The notes: generated by a model not told the origin, from the sequence alone. DNA of 64,000 nucleotides from Takakia lepidozioides (GCA_030704615.1 CM060734.1:21328001-21392000), one strand, 5' to 3'. Numbered from the stretch's first letter, positions 46,259 through 57,120 are shown. Numbers and translations: made by a program.

Positions 46259-46339
46259 CTCCGTGCCCGCCTTCCCACTAGCAATCGGCTCCACATCGGA
46301 AGTGTGACTCCGTTCGCCCAGATATCGCCTGTCAAGCTT

Positions 46340-47330
46340 GGCCACACCATGCCCCCCAGCACCCTGCCAATGTTGCTGTGGGTTGCCTCCAACATCTTGG
46401 CAGCGGCCAACTTCATATCCGCCTCAGACATGACGTCTGCTGCTCCGGCAGCCCACCAGGACCGCCAAATCCAGCCTGTATGCTCCGGGTTTGGGGCCTG
46501 GGGATGTCCGGGAGGATGTCATCCTGGTCAGAAACTCCATGTCGTCCTCCTCAACAGGGTCAGCCACCTGCGAAACCACCTCCAGCACTCTCCCGTCTCT
46601 ACTGCCCTCTCCCTGGCTTCACCTCGAACTTGCACAATCCGTGCTCTTTCAGGTGTTCTTTCCTCTCCTCCACTCTCCACCGTATGGGTAATTGCGGGGG
46701 CTGCTCTTGCCCGCGATGGTCTAACCGGTGTGTACTGCCTCTCTGTGGTGTCTTGAGGGATCCACCGTCTCTGTGGGTCCCTCGCTTACATTGGCATCTG
46801 TCATTTGGGCACCCCTGGCCTCTTCAGCTGCCTTTTGTCTTTCCTCCTGGCTAGCTTCTGTCTCGTCTGTTCTTTTGCCCTCTCTTTTGCCCTCTCACGG
46901 GCTTTCTGTTTCTTACTAGGGCTAGCAGCAGGGGAGCCCTCCAGGACGACCACCTTTGATTGAGGCGAACTGACACCCTCGCGCGCACTGCTCCCCCCTC
47001 CCGCAGCCCGTGACGCTCTCTCGCCGGGGATTGCATGTGCTTAGCTTTCTTCTTTTTCTTTGCGTGGGCGGGCCCTACTGCATGTGCATGAACAACCTCC
47101 ATTGCCGGATCTGCTGTCCTCATGTCCTCACGCCCTTCACCTGCCATGCCGCCTGCACCAACCTCCCCAATGCCTACTCTGTCGTAATCTCGTTGCAAGT
47201 CCTCCCGTCCACCAACAAAAGGTTAAGTTTGCCCTCTCGCCCCAAGTTGGGCGATTCAAACATGCGATGAGTTGGAGCTGTCGATGATACCACCAGCGTG
47301 CCGGGCTCGTCGTCACTCTGTCATTGACAA
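46340..47330 (-). pseudogene. ParB-motif gene copy 2, 5' exon
   Basis: Matches exon 2 of copy 1: DDEPGTLVVSS near 47,310, VGGREDLQRDYDRVGIGEVG near 47,200, KKKKKAKHMQSPA near 47,050, and MSEADMKLAAAKMLEATHSN at 46,431-46,372. A one-base loss near 47,222 and further shifts break the frame. After GGMVW (about 46,344) it no longer matches copy 1, and the ParB-like segment is absent. At the position where copy 1 has a TAG stop, this copy has CAG. Confidence 0.6.
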
Positions 47331-47639
47331 AAATCGTGAAAACCAACATCGGTGCAAAAAGCAGCATCGCAACGAGCAGCGCAACCCATAGCAACAATCA
47401 TGTAGCAAAAATGAAAACATAACAAGTTTAGGAAGTATGGAGAGCCATGCAACAACAATGAAAACAAATGCAACCATTGCCTAAGAATGACATGCACAAG
47501 CAGCCTTCTCCAGAGCTGCCGGATTTGCACACGCATTGCAAACAATCTAAGGTTCACTCAACTATCTAAAGCAGCAAAGCCTGCAAAAACAAAGCGAAAC
47601 AAAGCGAAAGTAGATGAAAATCGACGTAAACAGTCCCGG
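47331..47639. other. Spacer inside the MULE
   Basis: No clear ORF. By analogy with copy 1 the first exon of the ParB-motif gene should lie here, but I do not see it. Confidence 0.35.
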
Positions 47640-49010
47640 AATTTCCAACGTAGAGGTAATTCGGAGCGCTGACGATGGAATTCCGGCCGGATTTCCATCC
47701 TGCAGGTAATTGCAGCGCGCGCCGAATTTCCATTCGGCCCTCACGCAGGTAATTCGGAAGCGGATGGAAATCCGGCGCCGAATTTCCATCCGCAGGGCGG
47801 CGCGGAAATTTCCTCACGCAGGTAATGGATGGATGGAAATCCGGCGCCGAATTTCCATCCGCAGGTAGGGCGGCGCAATTTCCCTGCAGGGGAGGATGGA
47901 AATGGAAGAAATTTCCCTCACGCAGGTAATTCATGGAAATCCGGCGCCGAATTTCCATCCGCGCAGGTAGCGTGGTCGGCGCCGGCCGCCGGGCGCCGAA
48001 TTTCCATCCCCCTCGGCGCCGGCCCGAAATTCGGCGCCGAATTTCCATCCAGCAGGTAAGTCGGAATGGATATTCGGCGCCGAATTTCCATTCGCCTCTA
48101 TTAGCAGGTAATTCCAGAATTACCTTCCGATCGAATTACCTGCCCTGCTCAACGAAGGTAAAGTTGGAAATTAATTTATGGAAATTCGGCGCCGCCGGCT
48201 TCGCCGGGTGCTGGATGGAAATTCGGCGCCGAATTTCCATTCATCCGGGATTCGCTGCAGGAAATTCGGCGCCGTTTTCCCTCTGTGGAGGTTTTTATGT
48301 CGGCCAGTTTTCGTCTGACCCCCCGACAAGACTTCCTTTGGGGGGCCCGGATGGAAATTCGGCGCCGAATCTCCGTCCAGGGGATGTTCTCTGTCGCACA
48401 CTTGCCGGCCTCTGCGCCCGAGGCGACTTCATCCGGGCGTCCCCTGTTCGATATTCCGGTGCCGAATTTCCGTCCGGGGGTTGAAATGTGACGGCCAAGT
48501 GCAGGCCACTCCCCCCTCCCCGACTGCATCCGAACCGCCCCGGATGGAAATTCGGCGCCGTTTTTCCATCTGGGATGTTTTATGCCGTCCAGTTTTCGGC
48601 CTGACCCCCCGACACGACTCCCTTTGGGGGGCCCGGATGGAAATTCGGCGCCGAATCTCCATCCAGGGGATGTTCTCTGTCGCACCACTCCGGCCTCTGC
48701 GCCCGAGTCGACTTCATCCGGGCTTCCTCTGTTGGAAATTCGGGCCGTTTTTTGCATCCGCGGAGGTTTTTATGTCGGCCAGTTTTCGACCGACCTGACC
48801 CCCGACAAGACTTCCTTTGGGGGGATCCGAATGGAAATTCGGCGCTGAATTTCCATCCGGGGGATGTTCTCTGTCGGACAGGTGCCGGCATCTCTGCCCC
48901 AGACGACTTCATCCGTGCGGCCCTGTTGGATATTGGGTGCCGAATTTCCATTCGGGGGTAGTAATGTGACGGCACGGTGCCGGCTTCTCCCCTTCAGCCG
49001 ACATCATCCG
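47640..49010. repeat. Palindromic satellite, family B, inside the MULE
   Basis: About 15 copies of GGAAATTCGGCGCC facing GAATTTCC. From 48,250 on they stand at a regular 93-100 bp period, with GATGTTCTCTGTCGC and GACTTCATCCGG between palindromes. From 47,640 to 48,170 spacing is irregular and the joiner is GCAGGTAATTC. Unit length and the ACTTCATCC block match the array outside LTR1 (28,020-28,613), so the two are homologous. Confidence 0.9.
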
Positions 49011-49240
49011 GACGGCCCCCCACTTTCTGACTGCATACCGTTGGTAGTTATTGCGCAAAGACCAGGGGCCGCATTCCGGAGACAAGGTTCATTAACACTC
49101 TGACTGTGGATTTTTGAGATAGTTGGCTCCCTGGATTTGGATCAGGCTTCGTCGCTCGGACAAATCGGCACCGCATTCCTTCCCATCGCTGCATCCCCTT
49201 CTACCAGGGAGCTTCCCCGCACGCCATCCTTGGCAGTCTT

Positions 49241-52200
49241 GTGTGCACATCTTCCATGGCGGAAAACCCGAGCGCTACAGTGTACTGCCCTCCTCACGAG
49301 CATAGAGCTTCATTTCCGTGCAGAGGGGACATCTGCCGGGTGATGGAGAAATATCTGTGCGTTCGATACCACCTGAAACCGGGGTCGGTTTTTTTGGAGG
49401 AGGAAAGGAAGGACTCAAATGGCCTTGTTGTCGAAAGTATTGTTGTGCTCCACGATGATTTCGGCGATGGCAGGGAATGGCGAGTTCCACCATCGGACAG
49501 CGTCATATACAGGGCTGTTGGGACTTCATTTGCCCGCCAAATGCACCTTCTATCCTGGCGCCTTCCACGAAACAATCCGCGAATCAGAGAGTGGCTACCT
49601 CAAAGAGAGAAGTCCGCAACAAAGTAAATCCAGAGCCGAACCCATCCATGAAGACGAGCGAGAACCGGGTTGTTCACAACCTGTCCGACTAGATGAGGTC
49701 ATGGAAGTTCCGAGGTCGTCCTGGAGATCAGGCAAGTCCTCAATGGACGTCAGTGGAGGAGGAGTCATATTCCCAGCACGAGCACCGCAGTTCGATCTAT
49801 TCTTGAAATTCTTCGAGGGCTTCACCTGGAGGGACACCGGTCGGAGCTGGCCGGGCTGGACTACAGCAAGTTTGCAATTAATTGGTTACATGCCTTCCCG
49901 CCGACGTCGACAGTAATATCTTCTTTGAGTTCCCTCCTCGGGCGGACTACTCGAGGGCGTCCGGAATGTTGACAGATATGGATAGAAAACATGACGGTCA
50001 TCCTTGGTGCGTTACCAAATCACCAGCATGAAGATGCTTGATGGTGTGCGGGTGCGCTACGTTTTTTGTGCGGGCGCGTTGCGGTGTTTTCTCCCCAACT
50101 TGCTTCCACTTTAAATCCAGAGGTCACAGAACGAGACCGATTGGACAGGCACAGCTCATCAACCATTTCGAGCTCAGGAGAAGGTTCCGAACTCCACATT
50201 TAAGTGTGTGCATTGCAAAGAACCACCACACTGCATGTCTGTTTGTAATGCCAAGCAGTTCTATGTGTTGCACCGTTTCCCTGACCTCACCCGAGCTTGC
50301 ATACACGTTGGTTCCCATTGTCACAAATTGGCGAGGGGGAACTCGCGGGAGGCTGCCCACGATGCAGAGCAGCTCGTTCAGGAGGAGGTTAAGTTGAGAC
50401 CGGGTGCCAAACCCAACAGATACAGCTCCAAGCCGCCCATAAGATGGCATTGGCCAGAATTATGTCGGAAGACGGCTCCGATAGAGTTCCTCTCGACGAG
50501 AAGGAAATGGAGGCATTGCTGGAGTCGGTGTCCCACGTATGTTCACCGAATGTCCGAAACCACATTGTCTCATGCAAACAGAAAATTGGGCGTGGCTCGG
50601 ATATGCACTCCATTCTGGAGGTGAAGCGACGATGTGGATATGACTACATTCATGGAAGTAGGTTTCCAGGACAAGGGACTGAGGCAGATCGTTGTTTCGT
50701 ATTCAAAATGTCCACGTGTGGACCTGGCAGTGGCGTCGAACTGGTCGACAGGATGACAAGTGGGAACTTGTCAAACAGTTGGGTCATGTTCGACCATATC
50801 AAGCGAATTACAAATCACCAGTGGGTGACAATGGTGCACATGTCTACGACACCCACTGCAGGATGCTAATGACAATTGCTATTTGTGAGATGAAAGGAGA
50901 GGACACACAATCGGAGATGCTTCTTTGGCAGGGATAAACGAACAGATGGCCAAGGCGGGATTGCCCCCTCCCAATTTCCGTGGTTTCATGGCGGACAACG
51001 CACAAGCAAATTGGGCTGCCATCCGAAGGGTGTACGGGCAAGACCCCAATGTTCCCATGGAAGGCAAGGAGAGATCTTGTGGGTTCCATTTTCTGCAGAG
51101 CCTTTCGCAGTACACAACCAGGCTCGTGGCGCCAGATTTCAGAGAGGAGCACCGTTCCATGTGCCTTGCGTGGAAGCGCGCTCCCACCTTGGATGATGCA
51201 GAGACACAGTTTGCATGCATACGGGCTTGGTGGACATCGTCAGGTGCTGTAAGGAAATCAGACGAAGGAGCAATGGTCAGTTGGCTAGCATGGTGGCATT
51301 ATCGTTTCCTCCAGTTCGGCGACTATATGCGGGAGGTGAGTTGCACGAATTCGCGTCCCGTTGGATATTATTCTTGGCCATATTTGTAACTTGCTTGTAA
51401 CCTGAACATGTGCTTGTGCAGGAAATATGTCTCGACTCCGACACCGACATGCCCACGACAAACATGGCCGAATCAGTGCACTCTTCCTGGCGTGCCTCCT
51501 CTGCGGCGCATCTGGTGGACATCCTCACTGCCACAACGGAGGACATTGTGAGGTCAATTATGCAGCAATGCAGGTACAACGAGTTCTTGAAAGGGAAACA
51601 GTGGGGCTTGGGGCCGGACAGGCAGCAAATGCTGATGCGGACTGCCTCCAGATCGAAGAATCCTCGAAGTGGGCGGCGGCCTTGCGAGAGGGCCTTCGGG
51701 ACACGCCATTGCTACGAAGAGGCCAACATTTGGAAGGAGATGTTCATACCCGTCCAGTGAGACGAAGACTTGACGAGGCACCTGGCGGAGAAGAGGATTC
51801 ATGGCGAGCTGACAAGAATATTCGCACGCTCCCTCGTGGTCCAGTGATGTTGTCCGAGGAGGTCTCGTCGAGCACCAGAAGTCTTGCACGTTCAAGATCG
51901 CCATCTCCTTTGAGCACAGGGCGCATGCCCCGGCAACATAACGAGCCATCTGTAGTAAAGCAATACAACATTCCCATTGTGGAGACAAGAGTGTCGGAGT
52001 CACAGTGGAGAATTGCGAGGACATTGCCGGCATTTCGAGGGAAGTGTTGCGCCATCCGGGTGGATACGAGAGCACGCTGTGGTGAGATGATTCGGAGGAA
52101 CCCACACGGTGCTGTACCTGCACCTTGTTTCAGCGGCAGATTTTTGACTCCCACATTTGCTCACGCCACAACGCAGACATTTTGGTTCTGTAGGCACGAC

Positions 52201-52839
52201 ATAATGACCTGTGTATTTGGCAAGCCCAAGTACGGGATTCAGGGAATGCCGGAGCCTCCGGGCGTCTGGCCTGTTGCACCGGGTTGCAGCCTCTCTCAGA
52301 ATGAGGCGGATGCTCTATCTGCAGCAGGATTTCGAATGGTGCAACGCACAGACATCCCGGCCCACGCATTTCCGGTTCCTCAGACCCAGCCATTGCAGAC
52401 TGCTCGGTCCAGTAGAGACGGATTGGACAATTTTGCACATCCCACAATGCGATTCGGAAGAGTGAAGAGACGACACCCTCCCAACAAGTTGAATGAGACT
52501 CGGATTGCCAATGCTCTTGGGATGGCTTGCACTATTCAGAGCTCCGTGGACGTACCCCCACCCGGCCTTGGGCGTGTGTATCGGATGGCAACGGCCGGCT
52601 CGGCTGTACGCGACGATGTATACACAATTACGATTGGAGTGGAGCCGACTTGCAACTGTACGGACTTCTCGTTGATGGAAGCAAAGAAGGGTTCGAAGTA
52701 TTATCCGTGCAAGCATCTGTATTACATTTACCTGAAGAGGTTGAGGATGAACGTGACTATTGATGACTTTATTCATGCACCGGCGTTGAGCGTGAACGAG
52801 CTGCACAAACTCCTCCTTAGGGATTCCAAAAATCATTGA
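49241..52839 (+). pseudogene. MULE transposase with SWIM zinc finger, frameshifted
   Basis: The N-terminal block (49,241-49,627) and the next pieces to 50,440 are unrecognised. From 50,444 the order fits a MULE transposase: AHVYDTHCRMLMTIAICEM near 50,840 (first Asp), GFMADNAQANWAAIRRVYG near 50,985 (second Asp), CGFHFLQSL near 51,090 (C-x2-H), and TNMAESVHSSWR near 51,460 (Glu). A 470-residue ORF (51,427-52,839) carries the SWIM finger CNC, then YPCKHLYYIYLKRL near 52,650-52,740. A likely intron lies at about 51,335-51,420. Frame changes near 49,650, 50,440 and 50,770 prevent one open reading frame. The protein would cut and rejoin the element ends and is the natural partner of the TIRs. Confidence 0.7.
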
Positions 52840-52984
52840 TGGGGCAAACGGAATCCTCCATATGGATATTTTCAAATGCATTTTGCTGTATCAGACTTTT
52901 TTTTTGCAGTGTAATGAAATGCACCCCAAAACTCCTGGAATGAGGCAATATTCCATTCAAACTGAGATCCAACAGAAGCAGTTG

Positions 52985-53360
52985 TGGGGCCATTTCTGGA
53001 AAAATGGCGCCGAATTTCTCTTTTTGGGGCCGAAAACTCGCTAAGTCCCAACATGCACTGGTACCTGTGTTTGGGAAAATGGCGCCGAATTTCTCTTTTT
53101 GGGGCCGAAAACTGGCTAAGTCCCAACATGCACTGGTACCGTGTCTGGAAAAATGGCGCCGAATTTCTCTTTTTTGGGCCGAAAACTGGCTAAGTCCGAA
53201 CATGCACTGGAAAAATGGCGCCGAATTACCTGTCATGAGGGGACCTATAGCCGCGGAATTCGGCACCATTTTTCGCCAGAGAGACCTATTGCCGCGAAAT
53301 ACGTCGCCGTTTTTTCAGGTTACGGACCCTATTACCGCGAAATTCGGCGCCATATTTGCA
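52985..53360. repeat. Palindromic array, family C/D, near the MULE right end
   Basis: Four units of ~75 bp with AAAATGGCGCCGAATTTCTC, GGGGCCGAAAACTGGCTAAG and TCCAACATGCACTGG-like joiners, then two degenerate units with TACCGCGAAATTCGGCGCC. The GGCTAAGTCC piece is shared with the 37.3-38.2 kb array. Confidence 0.85.
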
Positions 53361-53553
53361 CATGTCGCTGGGAATTGGCATGAGCGGAAGACGAAATATC
53401 ATGAGCACAACTGTCAAAAGTGCAATTTTCCCTTCAAGGGGCCGAATAATATATTTGTTTTTTCTGACACACTGCATTAAATTATTGTTTTTTTATTGTT
53501 TTTTATTTTCGAAATTTGTACTTCTGCTCATGAAAACCGATTGTGTTACTACT
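53361..53553. other. Subterminal AT-rich region of the MULE
   Basis: No ORF of note. T-rich run near 53,480-53,510. Confidence 0.4.
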
Positions 53554-53608
53554 CTGCTCATGCCGCTCATGCCGCTCATGCCGCTCATGCTCATGAAATA
53601 GCAAACCT
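53554..53608. repeat. Terminal inverted repeat, right, with ATGAGCGGC subrepeats
   Basis: GCTCATGCCGCTCATGCCGC repeats lead to TCATGAAATAGCAAACCT, the inverse of the left end. Confidence 0.75.
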
Positions 53609-53830
53609 CCCCACTAAGTCCCGCTAAGCTACCACCACCCCTTGTGGAGCCACCCCCACCGCAACCCGGTGTGCGGGGCTCCACCTAGTGAGCGCCTCCG
53701 CCTCCTTGAGTGCCATGGGCATTCAAGGGTGCTTCAGCCCCCCCCATACATACCGCTGCCGCTGCCCCCACCACAGGGGCAGCCCCTCATGTGTCCCGAC
53801 CCCCTGCCATCAAGGCAAAGGGCCGCGACA
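53609..53830 (-). repeat. 5' LTR of LTR1, piece 2 (with 9-bp MULE duplication)
   Basis: CCCCACTAA at 53,609-53,617 repeats the bases left of the MULE. From GTCCCGCTAAGC the LTR continues to its end GCGACA at 53,830, followed by CAACT. Confidence 0.9.
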
Positions 53831-54044
53831 CAACTGGAACCATATCGGCCCCACACGACTTCTTCCCTGGCCTTCCGGATGGAAATTCGGCACCATATTT
53901 CCATCTGGGGATGAAATTTGGCAACCATATGCACCCATCTCGGCCCCCAAGGACTTCATCCATTGCCCCTCGGATGGCGCCAAATTTCCATCCAGAGGAT
54001 GAACTCTGGCACCGACGTGGACCCCTAGGATGGAAATTCGGCCA
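53831..54044. repeat. Palindromic satellite, family B (right part)
   Basis: Starts with the CAACT duplication, then ~97-bp units with GGATGGAAATTCGGCACC facing ATATTTCCATC, GACTTCATCC and GATGAACTCTGGCACC. It is cut at about 54,044 by the LTR3 remnant. Confidence 0.85.
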
Positions 54045-54113
54045 CTGCCCCCACCACAGGGGCAGCCCCTCTTGTGTCCCGACCCCCTGCCCGCAAGGCA
54101 AAGGGCCGCGACA

Positions 54114-54907
54114 CACACCCCTACCAACAGGGAGTTGATGTCCTCATCGACTTGTCCATTTTGTAGAAACGAACATCCAAGTTGTGGCGTCCCACATCAA
54201 GGAGTTTGTTTCCGTACCATGGTGTCCCATGGCAAAGAACCAAACCCCCACTTGACTCTACTCTCCACTAGCTAGTTCGGCCGACTTGCTCCAAGTCTCG
54301 GCCAAGGGTGGAGCCTCTCCAGCTCCACCCAGTGCACTCTTCTTGGCCCACTTCAAGGCCAAGGAACGATCCTCCCCGAGGATTGAATCGCCTTACTGCA
54401 ACAACATTGCTTGCGACCGCTCATGATGCCGCTTTTGGCATCACCTTGAGCAAGGGTTCACCTTGAACCCTTTTTAACTAGGAAGATAACCTTGAACCAA
54501 CCGTGTGCCCCAATCGCTACAATTGGGTCCGCCTTGGAATGCTGGCCTGAGGTACGGGAACACGCCGAAGCCGCACTATGACTTCGTCCCGAGGTTACAC
54601 GATTATAGTACGTGAACGGAAGCACGTAGCTTGCGCGTTAATCCGCACTACAAGACAACCCCCTCGGTAGCGCAGTTATAGTACGCGCATGCGCCAGGTG
54701 TGCACTAGCACGTGAACTCCCAAAGAAGGAGGAAGTTTTCCTTGCCCCTTGGATCGGAGTCACCCGATTTCGGCACTGCGCAAACACACGATTAATCCAA
54801 TTCACCTCTCCCACTTTTGTAAGCTAGCATGCATTCTACACACTAGCCAACCATACCATGCATAACCATTCCAAACAATATAGGAAGCACAACATTTGAA
54901 AACCATT
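54114..54907. other. LTR3 internal non-coding 3' region
   Basis: Matches the same part of LTR1 and LTR2. No ORF of note. Confidence 0.6.
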
Positions 54908-56104
54908 TCATTTATAACAAAATTTGTATAACACAAGTTTTTGCAATTGGATAATTGAGCTAGCTAAGCCGGCTAAGCATGTATTTCCTCCCCCACGATC
55001 CAAGGTTGATGTCCCCATCAACGCTTCTTCCGCTTTTGAGGTCGCCCTTCGAAAGCTGCAACCGCCTCGGATGCGTTTCCCATTTCTGAGGCACGCACCC
55101 AAGTTGCCTCCACTTGATAATAGCCCTTGCATTTCAGAGATACTCCGTTTCTCGATTCTTGAACCTCCTCGACTTAAGCACTGCCTCCACCTCGTACTCA
55201 GGTTCATTTTCATGATCCAACAGCACAGGTGGCGGATGCAACACTTGATGCCGATTCGGACGCGCTTCATCTTTGAAGTAAGGCTTCAAAAAAGAGACAT
55301 GGAATACCGGATGCACCTTGTTGTTTGCCGGCAGCTCCAATTCATACACATCCTCATTCATAACCTTCCGGATGCCGAAGGGCCCCGCATACAGAGGTAC
55401 GAACTTCGGACTCACTTCCGGAGGTAGTCAAAAATTCTTGATGTTCAACCAGACCTCTGTGCCTGCCTCAAACTTAACTTCCCTCCGCTTCCGATTCGCC
55501 TGCCATTCATACCGTTTCCTAACTTTGGCAATGTTGTACTTTGCGAGCTTCAACAAACCCTCGCGTTCTTCCAGCACCGCTACTGCTGCCGGTTCCTCAA
55601 CGTCTTGGGCGGCCCAACTTATTGGCACTAGAGGTGCTTTTCCATAGACCAGTTCAAAAGGGGAAACTCCCATTGCGGAGTGTTTTGTGTTATTATAACA
55701 GAACTCTGCCGCATCCAAGTGCTCCACCCAGTCTGATTGGTCTGCCGACACGTAATTCCGCAAGATCTGCTTCACCACGGAATTCACTCTTTTCGTTTGG
55801 CCGTCCGTCGTAGGTCGGAAGGTCGTACTCATCTTGAGTCTTGTCCCCATCTTCTTCCAAAGTGCCCTCCAAAATTTACTTGTAAACTTTGGATCGCGGT
55901 CCGAGACAATATTCTTCGGAAGACGTGGGCGAAGTAAAGTCGCCCCGTCTCCTGCGCCATTGCCCTCTCCTTGGTGGGGATGAAATGGCCCATTTTACTG
56001 AACCTATCCACCACCACCATGATTGCATCGAATCCTTTTGACAGCGGCATAGCAGTCATGAAATCCATCGAGACACTTTCCCAAGACCCCTCTGGAATCG
56101 GCAA
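54908..56104 (-). pseudogene. LTR3 integrase (core) and chromodomain
   Basis: The core starts [20 protein letters not shown]. The catalytic Asp pair is partly affected by a ~20-bp loss near 55,920, and the third residue is Lys (QTKRVN near 55,793). The C-terminal block (55,415-55,134) and a broken chromodomain (YEVEAVLKSRRF) follow. Non-functional. Confidence 0.75.
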
Positions 56105-56253
56105 GGGTTGTAACAGCCCCGCTTGCTTTTTGTACTTTCATGGGGCGTCAGTCCTGCCAGGGTCTCTTCAGCTGCAAGTACGAATATGTGAGGGCATAGA
56201 ATCTACAGTAAAAGTGAAATTGAAACTTTCACTATGACTAGGATAAAACTAAC

Positions 56254-56685
56254 ATGTGGCAAAGTATTAGTGGAGGGGAGCAGCGTTGCCCTAGTTTTTT
56301 TGAAAACATTCCCCCGCCTTGTAGCGAAGGGCCAAAGGCTGCAGGCACTTTGTTTTCTAAGGAGGAGCGTGCAGGTTGTGTAGGACTGACGTTGCGGAAG
56401 GTGTTGTGTAGAGTGAGGCAGAAGCTGGGCCTTCCCCAATTCCCTGCTGGGCCGCCGCATGACCCTGCTCTTCAGAGGCGGAGTGCTCGGATTCAAGAGT
56501 GTGCCATGGGAGGCAATGACCGACGTCCTGTGGTGGAGTCTGACGATTCGGAGAAGAGTTTCGATAGTGAGGCGGATAGATTGTTCCAAGCAGATGAGGC
56601 CGACGACTCGGAGGAATCAAGCGCAGAGGAAGAACCCCCATCCCTGAAACGGGTGAATGCGTTTTCCACCAAGATGCCACGATAA
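56254..56685 (+). CDS. Hypothetical acidic, serine-rich protein
   Basis: A 143-residue ORF with an ATG start. The second half is rich in Ser, Asp and Glu (DDSEKSFDSEADRLFQADEA and ESSAEEEPP). No domain is recognised. The reverse strand also has a long ORF, but acidic serine clusters are more typical of real protein. It may be one exon of a gene that continues to 57,966, since both are on the same strand. Confidence is low. Confidence 0.35.
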   Translation: MWQSISGGEQRCPSFFENIPPPCSEGPKAAGTLFSKEERAGCVGLTLRKVLCRVRQKLGLPQFPAGPPHDPALQRRSARIQECAMGGNDRRPVVESDDSEKSFDSEADRLFQADEADDSEESSAEEEPPSLKRVNAFSTKMPR

Positions 56686-57120
56686 ACCCAATGCTAGTTT
56701 TTGCTCTCTCTCCCAATCTGTTTCTTGTGTCCTTATCATTTGCATTCATTTGTTTCATGCCCAAAATCTTGGTTACCTGGTCAGTGTTGTCCTGAACGAG
56801 AGGGACGAGGGTTATGTCTTGTAGTGATTGCCAAAATGTATGTTACTTCAGGATGAGAAATGTAGGAAAGGAAGATTAGAGTTGCAGATTGCGACACTGA
56901 AACCCCAAGTTCGACAGAAGTCTCAGCCTGTGACATATGGGCATTTCACGCCCACAGACTTCAAGGAGTTTTGGGTCAGCCTTTAACCTCCACAGTTACG
57001 AGTCCTTCAAGTGTTCGATATGCATGTAGGAAGTGAATGACAACAATGCCCTTAATACTTTTGGGCTACATAAGTTTTACTAACACAGACTTTGTGATCT
57101 TGTAGGATCGTACAAAATGA
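56686..57120. other. Intergenic or intronic sequence
   Basis: No conserved ORF. If the flanking ORFs form one gene, this would be intron; a TGACAG acceptor-like site lies at about 57,120. Confidence 0.35.

Larger units (their letters stand above)
34702..53608 (+). mobile_element. Large Mutator-like element with methyltransferase cargo
   Basis: 18,907 bp inserted in the LTR1 5' LTR. CCCCACTAA (34,693-34,701) is repeated at 53,609-53,617, a 9-bp duplication typical of MULEs, and the LTR resumes exactly after it. Ends are inverted repeats (see TIR entries). Cargo from left to right: the 3' half of the ParB-motif gene with a beta-class methyltransferase domain, a palindromic array in an intron, middle exons, inserted LTR2, the 5' exon of the same gene, a family B palindromic array, the MULE transposase on the opposite strand, and a family C array. 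The cargo and transposase diverge tail-out from the centre. Confidence 0.75.
28619..53830 (-). mobile_element. Ty3 chromovirus LTR1, with an 18.9-kb element nested in its 5' LTR
   Basis: The minus-strand element has a 3' LTR at 28,619-29,322, internal genes at 30,229-34,135, a primer-binding site at 34,169-34,181, and a 5' LTR in two pieces (34,184-34,701 and 53,618-53,830). LTRs start TGTCGC and end GCGACA, and CAACT flanks both ends. Without the nested insertion it is about 6.3 kb. A ~640-bp deletion spans the protease end and the front of the reverse transcriptase, so this copy cannot move alone. The chromodomain after the integrase marks it as a chromovirus, a group whose integration is often steered to heterochromatin. 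Confidence 0.85.
54045..56137 (-). mobile_element. Ty3 chromovirus LTR3, truncated at both ends
   Basis: Only the last ~70 bp of a 3' LTR (CTGCCCCCACCACAGG to GCGACA at 54,113), the non-coding 3' region and the chromodomain/integrase half remain. The match to LTR1 stops at 56,137 after TTGCTTTTTGTACT. No target duplication was found. Confidence 0.8.

Noticed and set aside
52817-53269. Minus-strand ORF of 150 residues after the MULE transposase
   Set aside because: It is a translation of the family C repeat (REIRRHFS units).
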